A DNA stretch of 52,168 bases from Archaeoglobales archaeon (GCA_003662995.1 QMZC01000004.1:1-52168); one strand, 5' to 3'. Positions 37,644-46,482 are shown, numbered from the stretch's first letter. Program-made: numbers and translations. The notes: generated by a model not told the origin, from the sequence alone.

Positions 37644-37874
37644 ATGGCTACTAAGTACGTGACAGTTTCGGCGAAAATTCCAAAAGAAGTCAGAGAGAGG
37701 CTTGAGAAAGCGGGTGTTAAGCCGAGCAAAGTGATAAAGGAGGCTTTGTTTAAGGCTTTAAGGGAAGTTGAAATACAAGAATTTAAGAACATCGTAAAAG
37801 ACGTTGAGGATATTTTCAAGAAGATACCAGATGAAAGAATTGTGGAAAATATAAGAGAGGATAGGGAAAGATGA
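37644..37874 (+). CDS. vapB: VapB-type antitoxin
   Basis: A 76-residue protein. The N-terminal half (YVTVSAKIPKEVRERLEKAG) has the strand-helix-helix form of a ribbon-helix-helix DNA-binding domain (residues about 3-45), and the acidic, helical C-terminus (VKDVEDIFKKIPDERIVENI) is the usual toxin-binding tail. It should neutralise the downstream PIN toxin and repress its own promoter. The stop overlaps the vapC ATG (ATGA), the standard coupling. Confidence 0.85.
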   Translation: MATKYVTVSAKIPKEVRERLEKAGVKPSKVIKEALFKALREVEIQEFKNIVKDVEDIFKKIPDERIVENIREDRER

Positions 37875-38239
37875 TATTCGATGCAAGCTCAATTTTTGTA
37901 GCAATTAAAAACCTTAAGTTGGATGTACTTAGAGGAACCACATGTGAATTAGCAAAGTTTGAGCTTGGTAACGCTGTTTGGAAAGAGATAAACATTCATA
38001 AAAGCGTGAATATTGATGAGGGGCTAAAAATTCTGGATGTTTTGATGAAGGCGTTGGAAACGATGAATGTAAAAAATCCAAATTGGAATGAGGTCTTGAA
38101 GTTAGCGGTAAAACACGATCTAACTTTTTACGATGCATCTTACGTTCAGCTTGCAGTCGAAAGTTCTGATGTTCTTGTAACGGAAGACAAAAAGCTTAGC
38201 GAGAAGATTAAAGGTTTTGTTGATGTGATCTGTATTTGA
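37871..38239 (+). CDS. vapC: VapC-type PIN ribonuclease toxin
   Basis: A 122-residue PIN-domain protein. The acidic catalytic residues are visible: Asp in MIFDASSIF (residue 4), Glu in AKFELGNAVWKE near 37, Asp in LTFYDASYVQLA near 91 and Asp in VLVTEDKKLSEK near 109. VapC toxins cleave RNA, often tRNA or rRNA, when the antitoxin is lost. The ATG overlaps the vapB stop. This pair sits at the end of the accessory island and may stabilise it. Confidence 0.88.
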   Translation: MIFDASSIFVAIKNLKLDVLRGTTCELAKFELGNAVWKEINIHKSVNIDEGLKILDVLMKALETMNVKNPNWNEVLKLAVKHDLTFYDASYVQLAVESSDVLVTEDKKLSEKIKGFVDVICI

Positions 38240-38358
38240 GCTGTAATGTGACTGTAATTTTAGTTATCAAAAGTAAATGCAGTCTTCGTTTAATCTTTTG
38301 AAATTCAAAAATTTTGAAATTGAATAAAAAAGGTTTAAGATTAAAAGTATTTAAACAT
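38240..38358. other. AT-rich gap with a palindrome after vapC
   Basis: No gene is seen. A near-perfect palindrome with arms TTTTGAA and TTCAAAA lies at 38296-38310, followed by a partial copy (ATTTTGAAATTGAA). It may serve as a bidirectional transcription end between vapC and the opposing remnant. It is part of a 385-base stretch without an intact gene. Confidence 0.35.
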
Positions 38359-38562
38359 TTAAACTTGGAAAAGTCTCTTGGGGTTATAGTTAGAATCTCG
38401 TTCTTTGTTCTTATTTTTGTTTATCAAAGGCATATTCTCTAGCTTGACGACCCATTTTTCGATAGCTACACTCTCAATTGTAAATTCGTGCCCGCTCCTA
38501 ACAAAAAGGAAATAGTTGTCAGGTAGGACAACATTTTGATAAAAAATCTTTGGAGAAAATAC
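38359..38562 (-). pseudogene. Probable C-terminal gene remnant
   Basis: A 67-codon frame ends at a TAA at 38359 and has no usable start codon; an in-frame TAA lies just upstream. The translation looks like real protein (for example NVVLPDNYFLFVRSGHEFTI, then VAIEKWVVKLENMPL). Another frame upstream opens with an ATG near 38595 and could have been joined to it by one indel. The family is not recognised. It may be debris of a gene displaced by the accessory island. Confidence 0.35.
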
Positions 38563-38624
38563 TTAAAATTCTCGAATTGCAAAAGGAAAATCATCGTAAT
38601 GCAAATAAAAAACAACTAAGATTT

Positions 38625-38999
38625 TCATTCTTCAATCTCCAATTTTTTCAACTCCCTTATGTAACCAACAATTATTTTATTTTTTCTTGCCTTCTTTCTT
38701 AGGGCCTTATCATTGGTTATCAAGTAACACCCGTAATCCTCAGCAATCTTTATCAAAGCGTTGTCAGCTCCATGAGCATCAACTTCAACAATTTCACAAT
38801 TGAGCTTTACCAAGTTTAGAGCAAACCTTGCAGCCCTCTTCTCACTGCCTTTAGATTTCTCAAGGCTTTTTAGCTCATTAAAAACCTGTGTTGGTACAAT
38901 AAATCTACTAACTCCAAACTCTTTAAGCTGGGAGAAAACATCTACTTTATACAAAAATATATACATCAAAACGTTCGTGTCTAAGACTGCACACCTCAC
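38625..38999 (-). CDS. PIN-domain protein coupled to aIF2-gamma
   Basis: A protein of about 124 residues related to Fcf1/UPF0129 PIN proteins rather than VapC. Catalytic acids are in [13 protein letters not shown] (Asp near residue 7), [15 protein letters not shown] (Glu near 45), [14 protein letters not shown] (Asp near 83) and [12 protein letters not shown] (Asp near 100). The GTG at 38999 overlaps the aIF2-gamma stop, giving translational coupling. An ATG at 39029 would extend the overlap to 34 bases. The neighbouring position next to aIF2-gamma is seen in other archaea, which suggests a role in rRNA processing or translation. Confidence 0.85.
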   Translation of the reverse strand: MRCAVLDTNVLMYIFLYKVDVFSQLKEFGVSRFIVPTQVFNELKSLEKSKGSEKRAARFALNLVKLNCEIVEVDAHGADNALIKIAEDYGCYLITNDKALRKKARKNKIIVGYIRELKKLEIEE

Positions 39000-40231
39000 C
39001 TTATTGTTCCTGCCCCTATTAACCTCCATCTACTTCCTACTCTCCTGCTTATTGCCACTCTCCATCCAGCTTCAGCACAAACGGGTCTTCTCAGCTTAAC
39101 CTCGATAACATCATCCCTTGCAGATGTTACAACACCCAAAGTTATATTCGTTCCGATGCTCAACATCAAAGGCTCGTTCATTTTAATTTTCTCAACCTGC
39201 AACTCCTCTTCAGTCCCAACAACTCTCTCCAAAAGCTGTGTATCCATTGTGAACTCAAAAAGTACGTCGGGCAAGCTGTCTGGATATCCTAACACGTTTC
39301 CAACTAAAGCGTCACTTTTTGTAATGAATGGGTCAAGTTTCGTTGAAACCCCAATCAACCCACCAGGTGTAGCTTCTTTAACATTCTTCCCAGAAGCCAT
39401 TATTCCAACAACTTCAGACTGAATGCTGTTCCATTTCTGTGATTTTTCATCCTTTAACCCAGGTCTAATTTCAATCTCATCCCCAACCTTTAGCCTCCCT
39501 CTCGACAAACTACCACCAACAACACCACCAATGAGTTTTTCAGGTGGTGTTCCTGGCTTGTTAACATCAAAACTCCTTGCAATGTGCATTAGAGGTGGAG
39601 AATCCAAATCCCTTTCAGGAGTTGGTATTACCTCTTCAACTGCTTCAATTAAAGCATCGATGTTCACTTTTTGTTGGGCTGAGATTGGGATTATTGGGGC
39701 GTTCTCAGCAATCGTTCCCTTAACAAACTCTTTGATTTCTTTATAGTTTTCTATGATTCTCTCCTTTGGAACTATGTCAATCTTGTTCTGAGCTATAACG
39801 ATCTTATCCACACCGATAATCTCCAAAGCCATCAAATGTTCTTTAGTTTGGGGGCGAGGGCATTTCTCATTTGCAGCTATAACTAAAACAGCTCCATCCA
39901 TAATTGCTGCCCCGCTCAGCATTGTAGCCATCAGTGTTTCGTGTCCAGGACTATCAACGAATGAAACGGTTCTTAATATTTCAGTTTCTATGCCATGAAT
40001 CGGGCAGATTTTCTCAACAGTATAAGCCTTTGGTGGTTCGCATTGAGGGCATCTTCTAAAGGTTGTGTCAGCATAACCCAACCTTATTGAAATTCCCCTC
40101 TTCAACTCCTCACTATGTCTATCTGTCCAAACACCACTTAAAGCAGCAACTAAGGTGGTTTTTCCATGATCAACGTGACCAACCATACCGATATTAATCT
40201 CAGGAAGTGGAACGTCATCCTTTTTAGCCAT
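38996..40231 (-). CDS. eif2g: Translation initiation factor 2 subunit gamma
   Basis: The 411-residue GTPase subunit of aIF2, which brings initiator Met-tRNA to the small subunit. The G motifs are [14 protein letters not shown] at residues 17-30, DSPGHE near 92-97, and AQNKIDIV near 147-154. A zinc-knuckle segment ([20 protein letters not shown]) near residues 60-79 is typical. Domains II and III follow ([19 protein letters not shown] onward). A TATA-like TTTTAAATAC centred 26 bases upstream makes the message leaderless. Confidence 0.96.
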   Translation of the reverse strand: MAKKDDVPLPEINIGMVGHVDHGKTTLVAALSGVWTDRHSEELKRGISIRLGYADTTFRRCPQCEPPKAYTVEKICPIHGIETEILRTVSFVDSPGHETLMATMLSGAAIMDGAVLVIAANEKCPRPQTKEHLMALEIIGVDKIVIAQNKIDIVPKERIIENYKEIKEFVKGTIAENAPIIPISAQQKVNIDALIEAVEEVIPTPERDLDSPPLMHIARSFDVNKPGTPPEKLIGGVVGGSLSRGRLKVGDEIEIRPGLKDEKSQKWNSIQSEVVGIMASGKNVKEATPGGLIGVSTKLDPFITKSDALVGNVLGYPDSLPDVLFEFTMDTQLLERVVGTEEELQVEKIKMNEPLMLSIGTNITLGVVTSARDDVIEVKLRRPVCAEAGWRVAISRRVGSRWRLIGAGTIR

Positions 40232-40251
40232 AAATTTAAGGTTTGAGCAAT

Positions 40252-40262
40252 GTATTTAAAAC
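40252..40262 (-). promoter_or_regulatory. TATA box for aIF2-gamma
   Basis: The minus strand reads GTTTTAAATAC, centred about 26 bases before the aIF2-gamma ATG, so transcription should begin at or next to the start codon. Confidence 0.45.
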
Positions 40263-40364
40263 TTTCAATGTTGTTGATTTTAATTGCTTTGTCTGTGAAT
40301 TGTTCGTTTGATTGAACTGATTGCGTAAGCATCCATTAATCTCAATTTTTTACCTATTTGCTCT

Positions 40365-40469
40365 TTAAATTTTTAATTCGCCCCTATATCTGCCTCCATA
40401 TCCAATACAATAATAGAAAAACAGAATGACGACTATTAATCGCAATTTCAACATTGGATCACTTGCCAT
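40365..40469 (-). CDS. Possible 34-aa single-span membrane protein
   Basis: An ATG 15 bases after the stop of the membrane HTH gene opens a 34-codon frame. The sequence has one strongly hydrophobic segment (LRLIVVILFFYYCIGYGG) flanked by positive residues. No ribosome binding site is evident. It may be a small membrane partner of the upstream gene or chance. The rest of the 253-base gap holds only the aIF2-gamma promoter. Confidence 0.25.
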   Translation of the reverse strand: MASDPMLKLRLIVVILFFYYCIGYGGRYRGELKI

Positions 40470-40484
40470 TGGTGCGTCTAATCT

Positions 40485-41147
40485 TTAATCTTTAAGAAAT
40501 ATTACGTTGCCCCTTCCCTTCTTAACCTTCTCCACAATACCTCTTCTCTCCAAATCTGCAATTATCAAACTCATCTTAGCCTCAGAATAACCAAGCTTTT
40601 TCCTTAGCTCTTTTTGAGTTATCCTACCTCCCTTCTTCTTTATTATTTCTACAACTTCAATCAAATCTTCTGGAAGCTCGTCGAGCTCAACTTTAATCTC
40701 AGGCCTCTCTTTTCTCTTTAAATAGTATAAGAAACCCAAAATTGAAGCGAGTATTGGTATTGAAATCAAGTAGTAATTGTTATCGCCCTCATCAACTTTT
40801 GGAAACTCTATCTCCTCAACATCTTCAATCCCAAGTTTTGGAAAAAGGATTAAATCGACGACGTAACTTCCATCTTCAACGATTGTAATATTCTCTTCGG
40901 CATACAACTCTGTGCCATCTTGCTTGAAAAAAGCCTTGATTACGTAACTACCATTGGGAACTTTGAAAGAATACGTGCCATTCGATACCATTTTTTGTTC
41001 TGGAGTGGTGTTTATCGTTACTATAACTTTTTTGACTGGCTCTAGTGTATCCCATGAGTATACTGTTCCATGAATTGTTGCTGCGTTTGTGGGTGTAAGC
41101 AAAATCAGTGCAAACAACATCACTGCAATTATCGCGACTTTTGACAT
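40485..41147 (-). CDS. Membrane-anchored protein with C-terminal winged helix
   Basis: A 220-residue protein. It has an N-terminal signal-like helix (IIAVMLFALILLTPTNA), then a carboxypeptidase-regulatory-like beta domain at about residues 23-105 (GTVYSWDTLEPVKKVIVTIN). One membrane helix lies near 127-142 (YLISIPILASILGFLYYLK). A winged helix spans about 155-220 (VVEIIKKKGGRITQKELRKK, then LIADLERRGIVEKV). The layout places the beta domain outside and the DNA-binding domain in the cytoplasm, a one-component transmembrane sensor design common in euryarchaea. The target genes and ligand are unknown. Confidence 0.82.
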   Translation of the reverse strand: MSKVAIIAVMLFALILLTPTNAATIHGTVYSWDTLEPVKKVIVTINTTPEQKMVSNGTYSFKVPNGSYVIKAFFKQDGTELYAEENITIVEDGSYVVDLILFPKLGIEDVEEIEFPKVDEGDNNYYLISIPILASILGFLYYLKRKERPEIKVELDELPEDLIEVVEIIKKKGGRITQKELRKKLGYSEAKMSLIIADLERRGIVEKVKKGRGNVIFLKD

Positions 41148-41249
41148 CTGAGTAAAATCAACTACACATTATAAATTCTTTACCCAATTTTTGGTTTAAC
41201 AGGTTTAAATCTGAATTACGTTGTAAAATCAGTTCTGTTATTTTTATTC

Positions 41250-42110
41250 TTAACGAATCATATATTTCACTCCATGTTTTTTACAAAGCTCAATTGCCAA
41301 TTTTTCAAGTTTTTTCTGATATTCTCTACTTGATTGATTGAATTTGTACAACCTCTCGTATTTTGGTATTAGTTCTGGAAAGTGTTTCTCTAAAACTCTG
41401 AAATACAACTGCTTACCAACGCCGTGTAAGGTTAAAGCACCGACGAATACGTAATCTGCCAATTCTCCAGCAACCCTAATCATTTCATCCAACTGCTCAT
41501 TGTGGTCGGAAATAAAAGGTAAAACTGGAATGTATGCAATACCACAGTAAAAACCGTAATCTTTAATCTTTTCTATGGTTTTCAACCTATCTATTGGTCT
41601 GGGAGCGTTCGGTTCAAAGATTTTTGCAATTTTTTCATCTAAGGTTGAAAAAGAGAACGTTATTAAGCTTCCACAACCCAATTCACCCAGATCGCTTGGC
41701 AAAACCGCATTTTCATTAATTTCACAAAGCAAATCCAAATCCCTTAAAATCAGTGGAGATTTTGTTAAGCAATGAACAGGGAATTTGTACCTAGCAATAA
41801 TTTCAAGACACTTTCTTGTTACTCGGTACCTTCTCTCAGCCTCCATCCAAGGTTCAGTAGCAGAGCTTAAGGCGATAAAGCCATATTCCTTTTTCTTAGC
41901 CCGTCTATACAACTCCTTCTCAAGCAACGTTGGAGCATTGATTTTAACAGCCAATTTATCCTTCTTTTCCCCATACCTGCTACCTTTGATGTAGCAGTAA
42001 ATGCAGTTGAACTCACAAAGTTGATAAGGGTTTAGGGAGTAATCGTCTAAAAACCAACTGTCTCTCTTCTTGTGTTTGTTTAGTATTGTTTTGGTGAAGA
42101 CCTCTCTCAT
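41250..42110 (-). CDS. SPL-family radical SAM protein
   Basis: A 286-residue radical SAM protein of the spore-photoproduct-lyase-like Rv2578c/SplB group. The cluster motif is NPYQLCEFNCIYCYIKGS near residues 27-44 (C-x3-C-x2-C), preceded by LDDYSLNPY. SATEPWMEAERRYRVTRKCL near 83 and ILRDLDLL near 122 follow. Archaeal members are often annotated as DNA repair photolyases without evidence; the cysteine used by true SPL for H-atom transfer is not identifiable here. It is monocistronic. Confidence 0.85.
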   Translation of the reverse strand: MREVFTKTILNKHKKRDSWFLDDYSLNPYQLCEFNCIYCYIKGSRYGEKKDKLAVKINAPTLLEKELYRRAKKKEYGFIALSSATEPWMEAERRYRVTRKCLEIIARYKFPVHCLTKSPLILRDLDLLCEINENAVLPSDLGELGCGSLITFSFSTLDEKIAKIFEPNAPRPIDRLKTIEKIKDYGFYCGIAYIPVLPFISDHNEQLDEMIRVAGELADYVFVGALTLHGVGKQLYFRVLEKHFPELIPKYERLYKFNQSSREYQKKLEKLAIELCKKHGVKYMIR

Positions 42111-42137
42111 CCATACACCTTCCTAATACTCGATTAA

Positions 42138-42632
42138 TTATTTGACTGCCACTAAATAAACTCTGTTAAATATTAACTCAACAAATCCATCTTCAGCTTG
42201 TTCTTTAAAGCTCCTTTTTACAATTTCTCTGAATTTTACAACGTATTTTTCATCGATTTCAACATCATAATACATCGGATTGAGGTAACCCACTATTGCC
42301 CCTGAATTGAATATCTTGTAAACTTCATTGGGCGAGTGTTTGCTTTTTACAAGCTCGATTTTGCAAAATGTGACTTTAAATCCGTGTCTTTCAAACAGTT
42401 CAATGTATTCTTTTTCGTTCTCAAGCATGAACCATGGATTTTTGAAGTGTGCAAAAATCTCACCAATCTCAGATTTCCTGACTTCTTCGATTGCAGTTAT
42501 GAAGTTCGGACAGTAATCTTTCTTTGCTGGAGCTTGTATGCCAATTCTACCACCATGTTTTAATGCTTTATAACACCTTTTGAGGGATTCGTGTGGATCG
42601 AACCACTGAAAAGAAGAGTTGCAAAAGATCAC
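42138..42632 (-). pseudogene. 5'-truncated SAM methyltransferase
   Basis: A 164-residue frame that corresponds to the C-terminal two thirds of a trans-aconitate-methyltransferase-like protein. It begins in the middle of the fold (DDVIFCNSSFQWF, the strand-4 motif), then LKHGGRIGIQAPA. Motif I (the GxGxG SAM-binding loop) and everything before it are missing. An in-frame TAA lies three codons before the GTG start. Without motif I it cannot bind SAM, so it is probably non-functional. It abuts the 3'-truncated CMD gene, pointing to one deletion. Confidence 0.65.
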
Positions 42633-42988
42633 ATCATCATTCCTTTATTTATTGCTACTTTCTCAGCAAAATCTAATACAACCTCTGTTTTTTCATCAAA
42701 TTCAAACTCAACATCCCCAAGTTTTTTCTTGTGAATTGCATAGCAAGCATCGCATTTATTAACTTCTGAAACTTTAACGGCAATGAGTTCTTTCAATTTT
42801 GGGTTAAGAATTCCTTTTCTCATTATCTCGTCCCTAAAATCAACGAATTTGAACATAACTTCAGGTCTTCTGGCAAGTATTCTGTAAGCTCTCGGTATTT
42901 CTTCAAATCTGCCATTCAAAAAATTGAACACATCTTCACGCATTTCGTTGTCTGATAGGGGCTTAATCATCTTGACCATGCAAAACAT
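42629..42988 (-). CDS. Carboxymuconolactone decarboxylase-like protein, 3'-truncated
   Basis: A 119-residue AhpD/CMD-fold protein. The conserved ELIAVKVSEVNKCDACYAIH segment (CxxC-x2-H near residues 78-84) is the redox-active pair of AhpD-like proteins. The C-terminus stops abruptly after DFAEKVAINKG, followed by three methionines, where family members continue for about 40 residues of helix. The stop overlaps the start of the truncated methyltransferase. ATG codons at 42988 and 42979 are both possible starts. It may be a pseudogene. Confidence 0.6.
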   Translation of the reverse strand: MFCMVKMIKPLSDNEMREDVFNFLNGRFEEIPRAYRILARRPEVMFKFVDFRDEIMRKGILNPKLKELIAVKVSEVNKCDACYAIHKKKLGDVEFEFDEKTEVVLDFAEKVAINKGMMM

Positions 42989-43239
42989 TTGGCATTAAGA
43001 TAAAAATTTTGGGTTTTTTATTAATCCATTCAAGCTTCTTGCATGGCATTTTGCTGCAATCTGCACAGCTTATCAGATTCTCCTTTCCACGATATCTCCT
43101 TATGCTGCAAAACTGGTTTCCCCCTCCAGCTTAGCACCTTTACACCCGCTCTCGCTAAGAAGTTGACCCACTTTTTAAAATTCCTATAACTGCCAACCCA
43201 ATTAAAAGGAACGGTAATCTTGTCGAATTTTTTCTCGTT
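42963..43239 (-). pseudogene. Frameshifted cysteine-rich protein remnant (DUF3795-like)
   Basis: Three frames together spell one plausible protein. The first gives FNWVGSYRNFKKWVNFLARAG, the second CKGAKLEG, and the third GNQFCSIRRYRGKENLISC then ADCSKMPCKKLEW. Adding one G to the GGG run and one to the nearby GGGGG run (about 25 bases apart) would join them. The cysteine layout resembles DUF3795 proteins, from memory. The N-terminus is missing beyond an in-frame TAA. The 3' end runs into the CMD start region. Confidence 0.5.
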
Positions 43240-43262
43240 TTATCTCCTCTTTTATACAAGTT

Positions 43263-44348
43263 CTAACTTTTCAATCTAACCCTTTTTGTGACTGGCAACA
43301 CACCAATGGTTCCAATGATGAAAGCAGCGACAATTGAGAGGGCAAAATATTGAAATGCAGCATTTACTGTTATGTTCAAGCCCTCTTCTCCAGCTAAAAT
43401 GAAAATGCTCGCACCCCATAATACGAACCCCATCGAAATCAAAAGACATGAAACAGTGAAGTACCTCTTGAACGGTTTACCTTCCAGCAATAAATCAAAC
43501 AATTTGCCAACGGATGCAGATATTCCAGCAAACACTATCCACCAAACACTACCGTAAATGAAGGATGTAATGAGCTTGATGAAACCAGGTGTTATGGGTT
43601 GAGAATACAACACGTAAAATGCGTAAAATCCTTGAATAATTCCAACAATGAACAGAATTGTTGATACAACGTACATAACGAATGAAAACCTACCCTCGAG
43701 CAGTGATTTTTTAATACTTGAAAAGTAGCTTTCAACAACCTCTTCAAATCCGTAGGCCTTTACTAAGAAATAAAAGCCCAAAACGAGTATTATAGCCCCC
43801 ATACCCCATTCAGGGTACCTTGCGAGCAGGAAGATTGAGTAAACGGTAAATATTATTCCCAAAGGTGCTAGAGTCATCTTAGCAATTTTTGGATCGTTTA
43901 GCATCCTTCTAATTAGGAAATACGTGCTTTCAATGGTTTTACTCTGCTTAACGATAACCCTTGATACGACATCAATTTTGAATCTTGATGAAATTATTGG
44001 TAAAACAAATTCATCTTCAGAACCATCCGTCACAACGATAACCGACTTAGCTTTTAGCTCTCTTGCAATGCTATCTAACTGTTCAGCTATCTTCGAATCC
44101 GACACAACCCCAACGTTCTCGTCTCCGCAGATTGTTACAACTTCCACATTCTCACCTTTTGCCTTTAATTCATCATGAAGCTTTATTGCAGCGAATATTG
44201 TATTCACATCTGAATCTTCTGGATCTGCTACACCAAGTTTTATCGCTGCATCAATGTTATTTTGCTTGCCTACAACCGGTGAGTTAATTCCTGCTTTCCT
44301 TCCCAAATCGTTATCTCTATCTATAGCAAGAACTATCTTATCAACCAT
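43263..44348 (-). CDS. DUF373 family membrane protein
   Basis: A 361-residue archaeal protein. The N-terminal cytoplasmic domain (about 1-135) has KIVLAIDRDNDLGRKAGINS and LGVADPEDSDVNTIFAAIKL, then VTICGDENVG, the DUF373 signature. Six or more hydrophobic helices follow (for example LAPLGIIFTVYSIFLLARYP near 160, and SFVMYVVSTILFIVGIIQG near 225). The family function is unknown. The region after it holds the decayed cysteine-rich gene. Confidence 0.88.
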   Translation of the reverse strand: MVDKIVLAIDRDNDLGRKAGINSPVVGKQNNIDAAIKLGVADPEDSDVNTIFAAIKLHDELKAKGENVEVVTICGDENVGVVSDSKIAEQLDSIARELKAKSVIVVTDGSEDEFVLPIISSRFKIDVVSRVIVKQSKTIESTYFLIRRMLNDPKIAKMTLAPLGIIFTVYSIFLLARYPEWGMGAIILVLGFYFLVKAYGFEEVVESYFSSIKKSLLEGRFSFVMYVVSTILFIVGIIQGFYAFYVLYSQPITPGFIKLITSFIYGSVWWIVFAGISASVGKLFDLLLEGKPFKRYFTVSCLLISMGFVLWGASIFILAGEEGLNITVNAAFQYFALSIVAAFIIGTIGVLPVTKRVRLKS

Positions 44349-44422
44349 TCATGAGATAATACTCGAAAAAATATATAAGGTTTCCTTTGTTTGGTTAGAT
44401 TAGTTTTACAAATTTTAAAATT

Positions 44423-45082
44423 TTAATCTCTTTTCGGCATCAGCGATGCCAACCATCCAACATATGAAGCAATTGACCTTGTTTGTATCCATACGTTGCC
44501 GACGCCCTCAAATTCAGCAACTAACCCTTCACCACTCAATATTGTTGATTTTAACCCTCCAACTCGTTTTACCTTAAATTTCAATCCCTCGTCAAAAGCA
44601 ACTATGTGTCCAGTGTCAACAACTAAAGATTCGTCGTTTAGTTCAATCTTTTCAACACCTCCGAAGGATGAAAGAAATAGATCTCCTGCTCCTTCCAGCT
44701 TCAACAGAAACAAACCTTCACCGGCAAAGAAAGTCTTCGCTCCACCCCACTTTGTATCTATTTCTATTTCTGGATTCGAAGCTAAAAACGCACCACTTTG
44801 GGCATAAATCCTACCTGAGAGTGGTATATGTATTATATCTCCGGAGTATGCTGGGGCTAAGCCTAACAAACCTTTACCTTTTGAATAGAACCTGTTGATA
44901 AAAAATGATTCGCCACCTAGGAACGCCCTCTTTAATCCGCCAAACAGACCACCCTTCATTTCTGTTTTCAATTCAACATTTTTCATGTAAACCATTGCAC
45001 CTGTCTCAGCAATAACCTCTTCATTTTCCAACTGAAGTTCAAGCAAACTGTAACTCGGCCTAGAAACTATCCTGTGCCTCAT
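44423..45082 (-). CDS. AIM24 / TIGR00266-like protein
   Basis: A 219-residue beta-rich protein of the AIM24 family. ELQLENEEVIAETGAMVYMK at residues 15-34, then GGLKRAFLGGESFFINRF near 48-65 and LAGEGLFLLKLEGAGDLFLS-like FAGEGLFLLKLEGAGDLF near 118 are characteristic. The repeated EGxG turns form a trefoil-like barrel. The function in prokaryotes is unclear. It is monocistronic. Confidence 0.88.
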   Translation of the reverse strand: MRHRIVSRPSYSLLELQLENEEVIAETGAMVYMKNVELKTEMKGGLFGGLKRAFLGGESFFINRFYSKGKGLLGLAPAYSGDIIHIPLSGRIYAQSGAFLASNPEIEIDTKWGGAKTFFAGEGLFLLKLEGAGDLFLSSFGGVEKIELNDESLVVDTGHIVAFDEGLKFKVKRVGGLKSTILSGEGLVAEFEGVGNVWIQTRSIASYVGWLASLMPKRD

Positions 45083-45165
45083 ACAGTTTGTTTAATAAAC
45101 CAATAATAAAAAATTTTCGAGTAAATAAGGGTTTAATTAAAAAGTTGTCTTAATTTCAAAAATTA

Positions 45166-46482
45166 TTAGAACTTCAAAACCCTTGCAGATACAATTATTG
45201 GATCCCAAACTGGTGTAAACGGAGGGGCGTATGCTAAGTCGCTAAAGAACAAATCTTTAGTTGTAAATTCTGCTTGAATTGCCGTAGCAAACACATTGAC
45301 CCTCATCGTGACCATCTCGTATCCAACAATTTGTGCTCCCAACAGTCTGTTTGTCTCCTTATCGGCAAAAACCTTCAAAAATGTATCCTTAGCTCCAGGA
45401 TAGTAGTGAACTTTCGTTTTGGCCTTGATAAACACTGATTTTGGATTAAAACCAGATTCTCTTGCCTCTCTTTCATCCAAGCCTGTCTTTGCGATCTCTA
45501 AATCGAAAAATTTTGTTATTTGTGTTCCTAAAACCCCTGGAAACTCTATATAGCCTCCAGCCATGTTCACACCGGCAACGTAACCCATTTTGTTTCCTCC
45601 AGGAGCCAACGGGATCCACACATCCTTTTTTGTTAACATGTGTTTACATTCAGCGCAATCTCCAGCAGCGTACACGTTCTCCACATTTGTCTCCATTCTC
45701 GTGTTTGTCGCTATTGCTCCCGATTTTCCAAGCTTTACCCCCAATTGCTCTGCTAATTCCACATTTGGCTTGACACCAGTTGCGATTACAACCAAATCCG
45801 CCTTATATTCCCCTCTATCAGTAACAACTTTCTCAACTTTCTCCTTTCCCTCTATAGCTTTTAACATTTCAGCAGCTCGGTAATCCACCTTTTTTAGCAC
45901 TTCATTCTTGATTATCTCTCCAATCTCTTTATCAAATCTTGGTAGGGGGTAGTCATATTTGCCAATTAGCGTAACTGTTTTACCGATTGCGGCAAAAGCC
46001 TCAGCCATTTCCAAGCCTATGTATCCTGCTCCCACTACTACAACATTCCTTGCATTCATGGCAGCCTTTTTTATCTCATCTGCATCAGGTGGCAAATCAG
46101 CGGTGAAGACGTTTTCCAAGTCAATACCATCTACATCTGGGATTCTTGGAGAAGCTCCAGTACCAAAAAGCAGTTTATCCCAGTTGTACTTCGTCTCTTT
46201 CCCATTCTCCGATACTCTAACAAAACCGTCACCCACCTCAACAACTTTTGAGTTTATGTGTAAATCTATACCCCTTTCTTTAATGAAAACCTCAGGCTTG
46301 TAGTACATTAAATGGCTTGCATCACCAATCAAGTCTTCAACAACGTAGGGAATACCGCAAGGTGCGTGGCTTACAAAGGAAGTTTCCTCAAAAACCCTCA
46401 CATTCCAATCCTTTTTTAATGCCTTAATCCTCGAAGCAGCGGTCATTCCCGCTGCTCCACCACCAATGATAACAACGTCCAT
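45166..46482 (-). CDS. NADH oxidase / CoA-disulfide reductase-like flavoprotein
   Basis: A 438-residue FAD and NAD(P)H-dependent pyridine-nucleotide disulfide oxidoreductase. FAD binding is [19 protein letters not shown] at residues 1-19. The single redox Cys is in [13 protein letters not shown] (Cys42), as in CoA-disulfide reductase and NADH oxidase (Nox) enzymes. The NAD motif is [15 protein letters not shown] near 150, the second FAD motif is VYAAGDCAE near 270, and a dimerisation domain follows. ATG 46482 follows GGTGATG; the frame extends upstream to a TTG at 46506. It borders the ETF-FadB cluster and may re-oxidise NADH made there or handle CoA thiols (inference). Confidence 0.9.
   Translation of the reverse strand: MDVVIIGGGAAGMTAASRIKALKKDWNVRVFEETSFVSHAPCGIPYVVEDLIGDASHLMYYKPEVFIKERGIDLHINSKVVEVGDGFVRVSENGKETKYNWDKLLFGTGASPRIPDVDGIDLENVFTADLPPDADEIKKAAMNARNVVVVGAGYIGLEMAEAFAAIGKTVTLIGKYDYPLPRFDKEIGEIIKNEVLKKVDYRAAEMLKAIEGKEKVEKVVTDRGEYKADLVVIATGVKPNVELAEQLGVKLGKSGAIATNTRMETNVENVYAAGDCAECKHMLTKKDVWIPLAPGGNKMGYVAGVNMAGGYIEFPGVLGTQITKFFDLEIAKTGLDEREARESGFNPKSVFIKAKTKVHYYPGAKDTFLKVFADKETNRLLGAQIVGYEMVTMRVNVFATAIQAEFTTKDLFFSDLAYAPPFTPVWDPIIVSARVLKF

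Noticed and set aside
38625-38999. Second VapC toxin next to aIF2-gamma
   Set aside because: It has no antitoxin gene beside it and its sequence and coupling to aIF2-gamma fit the Fcf1/UPF0129 PIN group better.
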